Assembly: GCA_036763105.1 (NCBI GenBank) | Contig: JBAIYS010000008.1 | Coordinates: 62,001 to 126,000 of the forward strand | Direction of reading: 5' to 3' | Length of the DNA: 64,000 nucleotides | DNA from: Peptococcaceae bacterium 1198_IL3148 | GTDB lineage: Bacteria > Bacillota > Desulfotomaculia > Desulfotomaculales > Desulfohalotomaculaceae | Shown here: positions 37,264 to 47,517 of the stretch, in pieces | Layout of the letters: each line of letters opens with the position of its first letter | Numbering within the stretch: position 1 is the stretch's first letter | Notes under the pieces: generated by a model | What the model was told of the DNA's origin: nothing | The model's input: only the letters and a program-made list of their open reading frames with translations | The model's database searches: none | Position numbers and translations under genes: made by a program

Positions 37264-38082
37264 CTATGCGCGATACCTTTTATTCCCACGCTGGTAGCCT
37301 TCGCTGCTAGCTAGCTTATCAAAATCGGCTGTAGCCAAATCTTCACAAAATAAGTCTACTTCACCACATTGACGTTCGTCAACTGTTTTCAAATAACTTT
37401 TACATTGGTCACACAGATAAAGTCGATACTGTTTGTTATCTTCTGAGGTAATAAAGGATAGCTTGTCAGCATCTTTAGTACCACAGTAGGGACACCCAAC
37501 CCGATCATAACGCCACTGGGTTTCACAACGACCGCAATGCAACACTCTAAAGCCCACCTTACCAGTAAGTTTAGCCATTGTGGGGCTGTCGCCACAAATG
37601 GGGCAATAGCCATGCTTCCACTTTTCTAAATCCAATTGCTTAGTGACAGTGGCTGCATAACTGTTTAATACCAACCTAGCGATGTTAGTGGTTAAAAAGT
37701 CCATCAGTTCCTCGGACATTTGCAGTTGATTGGCCCACTTGGTTTTGTTAGTGGCTATGTCATTGATTGCTGTGGTGGCTAAATCCTTCAGTTCATCGTC
37801 AGTTAATTTTTTCAATAACTTCAGGGTTTCCGCCGGTAGTTTAGCTGGACCAGGTTGCCATTTGAAATAGGCTGCAAATACTTTAAAAACAATCTCTTGC
37901 AATAATTCCTGTTCTGTTTCGGGTTGTAGTTCCGTTAGCAGCGGTGTCCCTTGAAGCCAACTGTCTTTAACATGGGCCGGTAGCTCTAACTTCCACTCTA
38001 TGGAGTTAACTTTATCCGTTAAATCCATTAGTTCCAGATAAAAGTTTGCCAGTTTTGTGTTTTCGCCTATTCCCATCTCCAT
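37264..38082 (-). CDS. fdhE: Formate dehydrogenase accessory protein FdhE
   Basis: About 272 residues from ATG 38082, which follows AAAGGGG; the frame opens at 38148 but without a ribosome site. The C-terminal half carries four CxxC pairs (CPICGDSP, CGRCETQW, CPYCGTKD, CDQCKSYL), the rubredoxin-like zinc or iron site of FdhE. FdhE is needed to assemble or check respiratory formate dehydrogenase before export. It lies between the membrane subunit and tatC. Confidence 0.92.
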   Translation of the reverse strand: MEMGIGENTKLANFYLELMDLTDKVNSIEWKLELPAHVKDSWLQGTPLLTELQPETEQELLQEIVFKVFAAYFKWQPGPAKLPAETLKLLKKLTDDELKDLATTAINDIATNKTKWANQLQMSEELMDFLTTNIARLVLNSYAATVTKQLDLEKWKHGYCPICGDSPTMAKLTGKVGFRVLHCGRCETQWRYDRVGCPYCGTKDADKLSFITSEDNKQYRLYLCDQCKSYLKTVDERQCGEVDLFCEDLATADFDKLASSEGYQRGNKRYRA

Positions 38083-38159
38083 AGGAGTAACCCCTTTCTC
38101 ATTTAAACATACTTGATTAATCACAGTGGCGCACATAATGTGCGCCACTAATTGATTAT

Positions 38160-39311
38160 TTATGCGGTCTCTGTCTGGTGTTCTTCACCGTGTCCTAAAA
38201 TGTTAAAGTTTTCTGCAATGAACAGGTACACCAATACTGCCCCACTTACCAGACCGATGGTTACTGCAAACTCCATCCATGATGGGAAGTAACCAGGGCC
38301 AAGGGCTTGATACATACCGGTAAACACCACGTTCATGCGGTTAATCACTAGGCCAATGGCGGTTAGCACACCAAAGGTGAATAACCCTGCTCTGGTTTTG
38401 CTCCATGGCCCAAAGCAAATGATAATTGGAATAATTACCCCCACTACCATTTCCAACAGGAACATGTTGCCCTCCAAGCTACCAGTAAATATATAACCTA
38501 AGGCATCGCGATGTATTAAATCGCCGAACTTTAGCAGTAAATACAGAATCATCACTACGCCACTGATCCTAATTAAACTGCGCAGTATTTTAGGATCCAC
38601 CTGGTGATTCAAAGCCTTGCCGGCCAATGTGGTCTCTACGCAAACCATTGCCGGTCCCACAAAGAAGGACGACATTAAAAAGAATACTGGCAGTAACATT
38701 GACCACCACAGTGGGTGCAATTTATCAACTGCAATGATGTATAAACCTCCCAGTGAGGACTGGTGCAGGGTTGGCAGTAATATGCCCAAAATAAACAGGA
38801 AGGGCATAATCTTCATCAGCGGTTTATGCCATTTTTTACCGATTCTTTCGGTGGCAATTTCACCAAATTCAATCATCTGTACTGTGGTATAAATAGATAC
38901 ACACCAGAAAACTTCAAACAGCACTGAATGGTAACCCCAAGATACGAAGGGACGCCAGAAGTTAAACCATTGCCCAATATCTAAGAATAAACCAATCAGT
39001 ACTAACAGGTAACCTAATAAAGATGTTAGCATCGCACTGCGGGCAATCACGTTAAATTTCTCAATGTGTAACACATGTACCAGTAGGGCGGTACCGTAAC
39101 CACCACCAGCCAGTGCAACCCCGGTTAATACGTCAAAGCCAATCCAAAGGCCCCATGGCCATTCATCACTTAAGTTTGAAACCGTCCCCAACCCGGTACA
39201 TAATCGGTAAACAGCTATTGCTGCGGCCAGCGCAGCCAACGCCGCCATTACTATCCGTGCTGGGGTAATTTTATAGCTCCATCCTTTAACTTGCACTTGA
39301 GATGCCATCAT
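38160..39311 (-). CDS. NrfD/HybB-type membrane subunit of formate dehydrogenase
   Basis: 383 residues with about ten hydrophobic helices, reading as a HybB/NrfD quinone-reactive membrane subunit (NLSDEWPWGLWIGFDVLTGVALAGGGYGTALL near residue 50; HPLWWSMLLPVFFLMSSFFVGPAMV in the middle). It should pass electrons from the Fe-S subunit to menaquinone in place of the FdnI cytochrome b of E. coli. It directly follows the Fe-S subunit in the operon. Cytochrome b haem ligands of the FdnI type are not expected in this family. Confidence 0.9.
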   Translation of the reverse strand: MMASQVQVKGWSYKITPARIVMAALAALAAAIAVYRLCTGLGTVSNLSDEWPWGLWIGFDVLTGVALAGGGYGTALLVHVLHIEKFNVIARSAMLTSLLGYLLVLIGLFLDIGQWFNFWRPFVSWGYHSVLFEVFWCVSIYTTVQMIEFGEIATERIGKKWHKPLMKIMPFLFILGILLPTLHQSSLGGLYIIAVDKLHPLWWSMLLPVFFLMSSFFVGPAMVCVETTLAGKALNHQVDPKILRSLIRISGVVMILYLLLKFGDLIHRDALGYIFTGSLEGNMFLLEMVVGVIIPIIICFGPWSKTRAGLFTFGVLTAIGLVINRMNVVFTGMYQALGPGYFPSWMEFAVTIGLVSGAVLVYLFIAENFNILGHGEEHQTETA

Positions 39312-39347
39312 TCAACCCCCCTAGAACCAACATTTGGATAAACACCC

Positions 39348-40160
39348 TTAAACATCAATACCCTGATCATGACTATCTTCTTTAACAATATTATTCCGAC
39401 GTTTGGTATAGAAGTACATGGCTGTTAATAAGCCACCCCAAGTAATAATGACCGGGAATGTGTACTTTGAGAAATCATAGGTATACTCCGGCAGAGGCCG
39501 CTGAGTAACGTCGGTTTTGAAGCCAAAGTTTTCAAAGGGTACATCTGAAATATATAACCAGTTTGTTCCACCCACTTCTTTTTCACCAAACACATGCTTA
39601 ATGTACCTAGAATCGCTGTTAATCCGGTTCCAAGCTTCTTTAAGCATTTCTTCACGGGTACCAAACATCATGGTCTGGTTGGGGCATGTGTCTACACAAG
39701 CCGGTGCTTGACCATGACCAGTACGGTCGTAGGTGCCTTCTGGATCAAAGCAAAACTGACATTTAGCAACTAGCGGGAAAACTTCATCCCATTCAAACTT
39801 AGGAACCCCAAAGGGGCATGCCAGCATACAATAACGACAACCTACACACAAATGTGGGTAATAAACCACTGGTCCCTCAGGTGTTTTTTGCAGTGCTTTT
39901 GCAAAACATGCGGAAGCACAGGCAGGTTCTAGACAATGGAGACACTGGGTTTTAGCAAATCTCATTACGTCTTGGTTATCCTTCTTTACCACCCGGTGTT
40001 GAACAACGGTATAGGTATTGCCGTCCATCTTAGGTGGAAAAGTCAGGTTATTATCAAACTCCGGTATAATGCCCGGCAGATCATTCCACTGTTTACAGGC
40101 TGTTTGACATGCCTTGCAACCAGTACATCTGGTTAAATCAACTAATACGCTCATTGTCAT
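39348..40160 (-). CDS. Formate dehydrogenase iron-sulfur (beta) subunit
   Basis: 270 residues with four [4Fe-4S] ferredoxin-type cysteine sets: TRCTGCKACQTACKQW at the N-terminus, CLHCLEPACASACFA, CVGCRYCMLACPFGVPKF, and CQFCFD with a distant PACVDTCPNQ. A C-terminal hydrophobic helix (FPVIITWGGLLTAMYFY) would anchor it in the membrane, as in FdnH. It links the catalytic subunit to the membrane subunit and lies 13 bases after the former. Confidence 0.95.
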   Translation of the reverse strand: MTMSVLVDLTRCTGCKACQTACKQWNDLPGIIPEFDNNLTFPPKMDGNTYTVVQHRVVKKDNQDVMRFAKTQCLHCLEPACASACFAKALQKTPEGPVVYYPHLCVGCRYCMLACPFGVPKFEWDEVFPLVAKCQFCFDPEGTYDRTGHGQAPACVDTCPNQTMMFGTREEMLKEAWNRINSDSRYIKHVFGEKEVGGTNWLYISDVPFENFGFKTDVTQRPLPEYTYDFSKYTFPVIITWGGLLTAMYFYTKRRNNIVKEDSHDQGIDV

Positions 40161-40173
40161 TGGCTAACACCCC

Positions 40174-43100
40174 CTAGGCCTTCTTGATATTGCACATGAA
40201 TGCTTTGGACTCTGGTATAGTTGTATTGGCATCGCCCACAGCAGGTACAAGATCGTTTGCTGTGGCACCGGTCACAATACCTTGGTAACCAAAGCACCAG
40301 GGCATTCCCACAATTTCTACTTTCTTACCGTTAACGATTAACGGCTTGACAATAGGCAATACCGAGGCCTTACACTTGATTTTGCCGCGTATCGTTTCAA
40401 CCCAAACATCATCTCCGGGCATAATTCCCCTTTCTTTAGCCAGGTCTTCGGAAATAGACACATACATGTAAGGTCCAATTTCCGATAATGTCGGGCTGTT
40501 ACGGGTTACCGCACCACTCTGATAGTGCTCAATTGTACGGTGGGTGGTAGCTACTATTGGATAATTTTTGTCTCCCAATTTAGCCAGTTTAGCCCAGTCG
40601 CCTTTAAATACAACCGCTGCTGGGTTATTTTGCTGCTTAGACATAGCGTTTTCTGTTGGCGCTTCCATCGGTTCATAGTGCTCTGGGAATGGACCATCGG
40701 CCAATCCGTTGGCAAAGAATCTGCCGTGTCCTTCGGGTTGCATAATAAATGGTTTAGCCCCTGATTCTTCAGGTGGTACCGTTGCTGTAAAGTCAGGCAC
40801 GTCATTGGCAAGCCACTTGGTGCCGTCCCAAGCAAATAGTGCCCGCTCTGGGTCCCAAGGCTTACCATTCATATCGGCACTACAACGGTTATAAAGAATA
40901 CGACGGTTTACCGGCCAGCACCAGGAATATTTAGGATAGGTTCCGATACCATTGTCTTCTCTGTTGCGGCGTCTACAATTGGGTACCTTCAGGTCTGGAT
41001 CTATGGCCATATAACCGGCATAAATCCACATACCACAAACAGTGGAGCCATCATCAGCTAAATTAGCAAAGGTGGCCAGCGGCTCATCTTCTTTACCGGC
41101 AACATAACCGTTAATTTCCACCGCAATTTTTTCGATATCCGGTTCTTCGTGTCCCGGCATATCATAGTCCCATTTGGCACCTAAAATTGGGTCAGGGAAT
41201 TTGCCACCGGCTTCATACTGCTTACGGATGGCTTTAAACATTTGATAGGCAATCCATAGGTCACTCTTGGCCTCACCCGGCGGGGGCACTGCCATATAAC
41301 GCCACTGAACCCAGCGTCCACTGTTACTAACGGTCCCTTCTTTTTCAAAGGAGAAGGCTGCTGGTAAGAAGAAACACTCGGTTTGAATCTTAGTGGGATC
41401 CACATCCGGCGCATGCCAAAAGGCAGCGGTTTCTGTTTCAAATAGGTCAACGGTAACCATCCACTCAAGTTTTTCCATGGCTTTCCGTGTAAAATTAGAA
41501 CCAGCACCACCAACTGCAGGGTTTTGACCCCAGGCAATCAGTCCTTTGACGTTGCCATCCATCATTTCCTGGAAACAACCCATGTGGGTGCGGTTTTTAC
41601 CGTCTACCTTTGGCAACCAGTCAAAGCAAAAGTCGTTTTCTTTCTTAGCGTTATCGCCATAAAAAGCTCTTAACTGACTAATTAAGAATTTTGGCTTATT
41701 GCTCCAGTAACCAGATTTAGGGGTTTCTTTATCCAAGTATTCCTGTAGATTTTTATGAATTGTGGCATTGGGCACATTTAAGTAACCAGGTAACAGGTGA
41801 CTTAACATCGCCAAGTCTGTGGAACCTTGTACGTTTGATTCACCACGCTGGGCGTTAACACCGCCTCCTGGAATACCAATATTACCCAACAACAGTTGTA
41901 ACATGGCACAAGCCCTAACGTTCTGGCTACCATAGGTATGCTGGGTAATACCCATGGCATAAATGATGTTACCAGCCTTATTGGGAGCCCCTGTGGAAGC
42001 GTAAAGTTCACAAACATTGCGGTAAACATCTTCTGGTACACCAGTGATGTTGCAAACCGTTTTAATGTCATAACGTTTAAGATGCTTTTTCAACAGTTGG
42101 AATACACAGTTTGGATCTTGTAAAGTGAGATCTCTTTTTACTGTTTCTCCATCCTGTTGGTACTGCCAGGTGCTTTTATCATAGGTGAACTTGCCGTCCT
42201 TTTGACCAGCACCGGTAAACAATCCTTCGGAAAAACCAAATTCTGGATTAATTAGATAACTAGCATTTGTATAGTTAACTACATAATCCTTGTGATAAAG
42301 ATTATTATCAATGGCATATTTCATAATACCCAACAGGAAAGGAATGTCGGTACCAGGGCGAAGTTGGGCAAAGACATCGGCATATACTGTGGACTTGGTT
42401 AAACGCGGGTCAGCCACAATCATTTTAGCTCCACGGGTTGCTTTCGCTATACCAATCCATTTTTGTGCCTGTGGGTGGTTCTCCGCAGAGTTGGAACCGA
42501 TCATTAAAAATACATCTGTATTTTTGTAGTCAACAAAGTGGTTTGTCATTGCGCCACGACCGAATGAGTTGGCCAGACCGGCCACAGTGGAGCTATGTCA
42601 GAGACGGGCGTGGTGCTCGATATTGATAATACCTAAAGCTCTGAACATTTTGTGCAACAAATAGTTCTCTTCGTTATCAAGGGACGCACTACCTAAGGTG
42701 TTAATGGCAGTGGTACGGTTAACAACGACACCATTTTTGTCCTTATGTTCAAAGGTGGCATCTCTGGTCTTTTTAATGCGTTTAGCAATTTCAGTTAATG
42801 TCCAATCCCAATCCTTTTCTTCCCACTGGGTGCTCCCTGGGGCACGATATAGTGGTTTAAGAATCCGTTTGGTGTTGACAATTCTTTTGGCGTGTTTTTT
42901 AGGTACAATATTATAGGTATCAATAATTGCATTACCCTTTGGACATAAAGTACCTTCGTTAATTGGGTGATCAGGGTCACCCTCTGCATAGACTATTTTG
43001 TTGTCATCATTAGAATACAGCAGAATACCACAACCACAGCCGCAATAAGCACAAACTGTAAAGGTTTCTTTCAGTTTGGTGATTTTGGTGGCTAAGTTAC

Positions 43101-43212
43101 CCACTGTACCATTTGTTGCTTCAGCAGCAATGGCCGGTGTGGCAAATAGTGATAATCCTGCTGTACCCAGTCCTAAATTTTTAAGAAATTCGCGCCTGCT
43201 TAATTTTCTCAT
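40174..43212 (-). CDS. fdnG: Formate dehydrogenase catalytic subunit, selenocysteine-containing, Tat-exported
   Basis: One gene of about 1012 residues interrupted by an in-frame TGA at 42598-42600, read as selenocysteine (residue 205) in the family context HARL-U-HSSTVAGLA. A twin-arginine signal SRREFLKNL begins at residue 4, then the [4Fe-4S] set CAYCGCGCG...GTLCPKG, the molybdopterin-binding domains and a C-terminal MopB domain. It oxidises formate outside the cytoplasmic membrane. Length and Sec position are close to E. coli FdnG (1015 residues). A SECIS-like hairpin follows the TGA. First large gene of the tatA-fdnG-Fe-S-NrfD-fdhE-tatC operon. Confidence 0.95.
42570..42600 (-). promoter_or_regulatory. 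Selenocysteine UGA codon and SECIS-like hairpin in fdnG
   Basis: TGA at 42600-42598 is followed 13 bases later by TGGCC-GGTCT-GGCCA (42584-42570), a perfect five-base-pair stem capped by GGUCU. GGUCU is the apical loop that SelB recognises in E. coli formate dehydrogenase SECIS elements. Confidence 0.85.
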
Positions 43213-43247
43213 ATCTAATTTTCAACCCCCTCTAGATACCAACAGCG

Positions 43248-43457
43248 TTACTTTTTGGTATCGGTAACCTCAGCATCTTTATTGGGCTCAGCTTTAGCCA
43301 TTTGCTCCTTATCGCCTGATGTAGCACTTTTAAACTCGCGAATGGATTTACCCAATGCTTTACCTACATCAGGTAGTTTACCGGGACCAAAAATAATTAA
43401 CACCACTATCAATATCAGTAATAGGTGCGTTGGTTGTAAAAAACCTGATCCAAACAT
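43248..43457 (-). CDS. tatA: Sec-independent protein translocase subunit TatA/TatE
   Basis: 69 residues from ATG 43457, behind GAAAGGGGGGGG; the frame is open back to 43508 without another ribosome site. One N-terminal helix ([20 protein letters not shown]) is followed by an amphipathic helix [20 protein letters not shown] and a charged tail: the TatA layout. TatA forms the export pore. It is the first gene of the formate dehydrogenase operon. Confidence 0.95.
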   Translation of the reverse strand: MFGSGFLQPTHLLLILIVVLIIFGPGKLPDVGKALGKSIREFKSATSGDKEQMAKAEPNKDAEVTDTKK

Positions 43458-43804
43458 GTTATTCCCCCCCCTTTCTGAACCTGTAGTCTGGTAACCACGG
43501 TAAACCATTTTAGCAAACTGCTTATAGTTAAATATTGTATTTAACTATAAATTATTACTTTGTGCACTGAATATTTTTCTCTATATATTATTACAGCACA
43601 CATAGTTACCAGAGTAACTTCGGTTCGATGAATTCAGTTTGTACTACTGATATCATGAACCAACTTGTCTAAACAATCAATACTATGAATTAAAATTTTT
43701 AAAAACCTAGTTAATCTAGTTAATTCTACTCCAAACAATAGAAATCCTTCTGCTTATTGTGACATTTCTTAAAATAGTCTGTCAATAATGACACTTTCAA
43801 ACAA
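43458..43804. other. Promoter region of the tatA-fdn operon
   Basis: About 350 gene-free bases. The only clear structure is an inverted repeat AGTTAC-CAGA-GTAACT at 43604-43619, about 150 bases before tatA, which could be an operator. Two Shine-Dalgarno-like runs precede tatA. No known riboswitch is recognised. Confidence 0.4.
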
Positions 43805-43835
43805 CAATAATTCCTCCATTACAGAGGAATTATTG
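43805..43835 (-). terminator. Terminator of the paaK-ACT operon
   Basis: CAATAATTCCTC / GAGGAATTATTG, 12 bp with a seven-base loop, TTGTTTG following on the minus strand. Confidence 0.75.
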
Positions 43836-43906
43836 CTTAATAATCTTATAAATACTATTTTAAAGTATAGCCAATTCATTGTCCACCCCATGGGGCTTAC
43901 AATTTA

Positions 43907-44338
43907 TTACATTGTATACACTTCATCACTGCCCATTAAAGTTACTCCATTTTTTTGCAACGTTAAAATGGCGTCATCAATTTGCTCTACCCTAAATACC
44001 ACCAATGCCTTTTGCGGGTCCTTTTGAACAAAGGCGTACAAATATTCAATATTTATGCCCTGTTCATCCAGTGCCCTCATGGCATTACTTAGCGAACCGG
44101 GTTGGTCGTCAACTTCAACCGCCAGCACATCGGTTGTGCTAACGGTAAAACCAGCATTGCGCAGTGCTGTTAAGGCTTGGTCTGGGTTGTCAACAATTAA
44201 CCTTAAAATACCAAAATCAGTGGTGTCAGCAATGGAAAGGGCCCTGATGTTAATGTTATTTTCACCCAAAACCTCGGTTACTTTAGCCAACCGGCCTGAC
44301 TTGTTTTCTAAAAACACAGAGATTTGTTTAACCTTCAT
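43907..44338 (-). CDS. Tandem ACT-domain protein
   Basis: 143 residues made of two ACT domains (VKQISVFLENKSGRLAKVTEVLGENNINIRA and VLAVEVDDQPGSLSNAMRALDEQGINIEYL). Such proteins are nearly always found with PaaK-type ligases in anaerobes and are thought to bind an amino acid or aromatic acid. It follows paaK by 21 bases. Its regulatory role in aromatic-acid CoA activation is inference from neighbourhood. Confidence 0.9.
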   Translation of the reverse strand: MKVKQISVFLENKSGRLAKVTEVLGENNINIRALSIADTTDFGILRLIVDNPDQALTALRNAGFTVSTTDVLAVEVDDQPGSLSNAMRALDEQGINIEYLYAFVQKDPQKALVVFRVEQIDDAILTLQKNGVTLMGSDEVYTM

Positions 44339-44359
44339 AGTTACCCCTCCTTTTAATTA

Positions 44360-45655
44360 TTATACTCTTTTATCGATAATTCGCTTTGCCTTGCCTTCGC
44401 TTCTGGGGATTGATTTTGGCTCCACCAACTTGATTTTAGCTGATATGCCCAACACGCTCAGTATCCGTGATTTTAAACGCTTTTCTAGATCCTCTAAACC
44501 ACGGACTTTATCAGAAAACATGTTGGCAGATACCTCTACCCAAATCTCTAAATCATCCATCGAGCCTTTGCGGTCCACAACCAACAGATAATGGGGTTCG
44601 GTCTCACCAAATTCCAACAGTATGCTCTCCACCTGGGACGGGAACACGTTAACACCACGAATAATCAGCATGTCGTCGGTACGGCCGGTAACCCTTTCCA
44701 TCCGCACATGAGTACGCCCGCAGGCACATTGCTCAGGATACAAAACCGAGATATCCTTGGTGCGATAACGCAATACCGGAAAGGCTTCCTTGGTCAGCGA
44801 GGTGAATACTAACTCACCCTTTTGTCCGTAAGGTAACGGTTCGCCGGTGTCTGGATCGATAATTTCTGCGATAAAGTGATCTTCCATGATGTGCATCCCT
44901 TGCTTTTGTAAGCACTCACAGGCCACCCCTGGCCCAAGCACCTCCGACAGACCATAAATGTCAAGGGCGGTGATATTCCAACGCTCCTCCAGTTGCTTAC
45001 GCATGGCTTCGGACCAAGGTTCGGCACCAAAGATACCCACCTTTAGCTTCACTTTATCCCAATCAACACCCCCGGCATGGGCCTCTTCTGCCATGTATAA
45101 AGCATAGGTTGGGGTACAGGTGAGCACAGTGGCCCCAAAGTCTTGCATCAACATCAACTGTTTAGCAGTGTTGCCACCGGACATGGGTACAACCGTTGCC
45201 CCTAAGGTTTCTGCACCATAGTGAACCCCCATACCACCGGTAAACAAACCATAGCCATAGGCGTTTTGAACTACGTCACTCTTAGTGGCCCCGGCCATAG
45301 TAAAACAGCGCGCCAGTAGGTTGCCCCAAGTATCAATATCCTTTTTAGTATATCCTACCACAATTGGTTTGCCGGTGGTACCACTGGATCCATGCAAACG
45401 CACCACGTCATCCTGAGGTACAGCAAACATGCCAAAGGGGTAGGTGTCGCGCAAATCTTGTTTAGTGGTAAAGGGGATATGTTTGATATCCTCTAAAGAT
45501 TTTATATCCTCTGGCACGATACCCTTTTCCTTAAACCTTTGCTGGTAAAAAGGAACGCTATTGTAAAGTCGTTCAACCATCGCCTTTAGTCGCTGATATT
45601 GAAGTTGACTAAGTTCTTCCCTTGACATTGTTTCATACTTTTCTTGCCAATACAT
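44360..45655 (-). CDS. paaK: Phenylacetate--CoA ligase family protein
   Basis: 431 residues of the PaaK adenylate-forming class: [18 protein letters not shown] is the AMP/ATP loop, followed by [17 protein letters not shown], and [47 protein letters not shown]. It forms phenylacetyl-CoA or a related aryl-acyl-CoA (indoleacetate and others are possible). AAGGAGG precedes ATG 45655. Transcription is governed by the T-box leader upstream, so expression should rise when a certain tRNA is uncharged. Confidence 0.93.
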   Translation of the reverse strand: MYWQEKYETMSREELSQLQYQRLKAMVERLYNSVPFYQQRFKEKGIVPEDIKSLEDIKHIPFTTKQDLRDTYPFGMFAVPQDDVVRLHGSSGTTGKPIVVGYTKKDIDTWGNLLARCFTMAGATKSDVVQNAYGYGLFTGGMGVHYGAETLGATVVPMSGGNTAKQLMLMQDFGATVLTCTPTYALYMAEEAHAGGVDWDKVKLKVGIFGAEPWSEAMRKQLEERWNITALDIYGLSEVLGPGVACECLQKQGMHIMEDHFIAEIIDPDTGEPLPYGQKGELVFTSLTKEAFPVLRYRTKDISVLYPEQCACGRTHVRMERVTGRTDDMLIIRGVNVFPSQVESILLEFGETEPHYLLVVDRKGSMDDLEIWVEVSANMFSDKVRGLEDLEKRLKSRILSVLGISAKIKLVEPKSIPRSEGKAKRIIDKRV

Positions 45656-45676
45656 GGTAAAACCTCCTTAGTTATT

Positions 45677-46084
45677 TTATCTTTAAAAAAATAAAAACTC
45701 TCCATCCCACATGGGACGGAGAGTAATCCGCGGTACCACCCAAATTGGCCTAAAAGAGCCCAACTCTAAAGTACAGGAAAAAATAATTCAACCAGATAAA
45801 TAAAAAAAGCACCTCTTCCCCTGTAGGGACGAAATGCTTTGATTTCGCGGTACCACCCTAATTGCTTAAAGCCGCTTTCTGGTTTGGAATTAGCTAATCC
45901 AATACCCTTTCCCTTTTAACGGCAGGAATACCCGGCTGCACCTACTGGATTTTTCAGCACAGCAACTCCGGAGGGAACTTCAATCATCCATCCCTTAAAG
46001 AAGCTTCCAGTCAAGACTTCTTCTCCCTGAAAGGTCAGCAATGACTTACTTTTCTCCATCATTGTCGTTAGTTTATTGGTATTA
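45677..46084 (-). ncRNA. T-box leader with two antiterminator/terminator modules
   Basis: On the minus strand: Stem I region (about 46065-45957) with AGTAA-type and AGGGAG elements; T-box AGGGTGGTACCGCG at 45859-45846 followed by a terminator (arms AAAGCATTTC.. / ..GAGGTGCTTT then T7, 45842-45801); then a second T-box GGGTGGTACCGCGG at 45741-45728 followed by a perfect 12-bp terminator ACTCTCCGTCCC / GGGATGGAGAGT plus T run (45725-45690). No second Stem I is seen between them. The specifier lies in GATTGAAGTTCCC near 45973-45985 and could be TTC (Phe), GTT (Val) or GAA (Glu); it cannot be fixed without a folded model. Confidence 0.88.
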
Positions 46085-46090
46085 ACACAT

Positions 46091-46119
46091 AAAATAACAT
46101 AAAGCTATTAAACAGTCAA
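46091..46119 (-). promoter_or_regulatory. Promoter of the T-box/paaK transcript
   Basis: Minus strand TTGACT and TATTTT with 17 bases between; transcription would start near 46084, just before Stem I of the T-box. Confidence 0.6.
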
Positions 46120-46132
46120 TAAAAACTTAAAC

Positions 46133-47494
46133 TTAAATTAACTCCACCGGAATTCGCCATTTTTGCTGTAAATCAAGATAAGAGGCACCGGTTAAATCCC
46201 TGCCATGCATATCAAAGGCTATGGCCGGCATCAACACCACTTGCACTCCCTCTGCGTCGGCATGCCTAAAAGCACTCTCAAAATCAGCGGCCACCAATAG
46301 TCCCGCAGCCATGATGTTGCCCCCAAAATATTGGCTGGCCACCGGCCTCAGCTCTATTTCTGCTTCCCCCTGGTAAAGGCTGGCTAAAGCAACCTTTAAA
46401 ACTGGAAAAGCCAACTGGGAACATAGCGCCAAAACCCTTTGGGCCCGGTGGCGGTTAACGGTCAGTTCCATGTCAGTTATGGTATCGGGATGCAAATCAT
46501 AGGCCATTACCAATCCCGAAGGCTGGTGCTTCTTTTTCTGTAGTTTCAGGTGATGTGTCCGCTGACCCCGGTGGATACTAACGGTGGGATTTTCACAGGC
46601 CAGTACCCGATTAAAGGCCTGCACCCGGGTGACCACAGGCTGTCCGGTCACTTCGATAATCACGTCGCCCTTCTGCACACCGGCCTGGGCTGCGGGGCTA
46701 TCTTTGATTACCCCCAGCACCTCAGCCTGTAAATCGGTAATCTGCTCCGGTTCACAGGTGAGCGGCACTGTAACCAGATTGCCCAAGTTTTCTCGCCATG
46801 CCCTCAATTGGCTCCACATAGACATGTCAAACTGTAACGCCGGCGGTGCCAGTTTGCTGTAACCCGGTAAAAACACCCGCACCGTTTGGGCACCATGTTG
46901 ATCAAGATATTGCACCGTGTGGGTTAAATCTTCCCAACCTGTGACATGTGGCATAGCCACCATACTGCCGTGAAAGGGAATGCCATGCCGGTTCAGTAAC
47001 GGCACGCAATCAATTGCTTGCTGGGCACGGCGATCCCCCATTAATTGATAGCGCATACTGCAGGAGGAACTATTAATTGATAAGTTAATAGTTATTGGCG
47101 CCAATGCCTTTAACCGGGTAATGGTGGTTTCATCTAACAGCGTACCATTGGTGGTTATTTGAATCGGTGTTTTAGGCATGGTACTGCGTATATGCTGCAA
47201 TATTTGTAGACATTTAGGATGAGTAAATGGTTCTCCCTCCATGATCTTAGTTACCGATTCACCGATCACCACCGGTTTGCTGGCATCCATAAAGGAAAGG
47301 GCCTGTTTTACCTGGTCAATGGTTAAAGGGGCAACCCGATAACTCTCCACATTTGCCGGGTTCTGATGATGGCTACAAAAAACACATCTGACGTTACAGG
47401 TGGACGTTATTGGTAAAATATTAGATTTTGCTGCTGCATGATACAGTAAGCTTTCAATGTAAAATTGCTGATTGCCGTTCGCCCCGTAACCCAC
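46133..47494 (-). CDS. Radical SAM protein with internal PDZ domain
   Basis: About 453 residues. The radical SAM cysteines are in ITSTCNVRCVFCSHH (CxxxCxxC) near residue 35, with GEPFTHP, ITTNGTLL and NLSINSS following as in the SPASM-less barrel. A PDZ-like unit (EVLGVIKDSPAAQAGVQKGDVIIEVTGQPV) begins near residue 270, then a domain of unknown type. The arrangement resembles but reverses the PDZ-first DUF512 radical SAM family. GTG 47494 has GAGGGA eight bases upstream; TTG 47500 is too close. Reaction unknown. DnaA-box-like repeats lie immediately upstream. Confidence 0.8.
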   Translation of the reverse strand: MGYGANGNQQFYIESLLYHAAAKSNILPITSTCNVRCVFCSHHQNPANVESYRVAPLTIDQVKQALSFMDASKPVVIGESVTKIMEGEPFTHPKCLQILQHIRSTMPKTPIQITTNGTLLDETTITRLKALAPITINLSINSSSCSMRYQLMGDRRAQQAIDCVPLLNRHGIPFHGSMVAMPHVTGWEDLTHTVQYLDQHGAQTVRVFLPGYSKLAPPALQFDMSMWSQLRAWRENLGNLVTVPLTCEPEQITDLQAEVLGVIKDSPAAQAGVQKGDVIIEVTGQPVVTRVQAFNRVLACENPTVSIHRGQRTHHLKLQKKKHQPSGLVMAYDLHPDTITDMELTVNRHRAQRVLALCSQLAFPVLKVALASLYQGEAEIELRPVASQYFGGNIMAAGLLVAADFESAFRHADAEGVQVVLMPAIAFDMHGRDLTGASYLDLQQKWRIPVELI

Positions 47495-47517
47495 AAACAA
47501 ATCCCTCTAATCTCAAG

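Noticed and set aside
42585-42612. Apparent stop splitting fdnG into two genes
   Set aside because: The TGA sits at the family's selenocysteine position, is followed by a SECIS-like hairpin, and selB is in the window; it is one selenoprotein gene.
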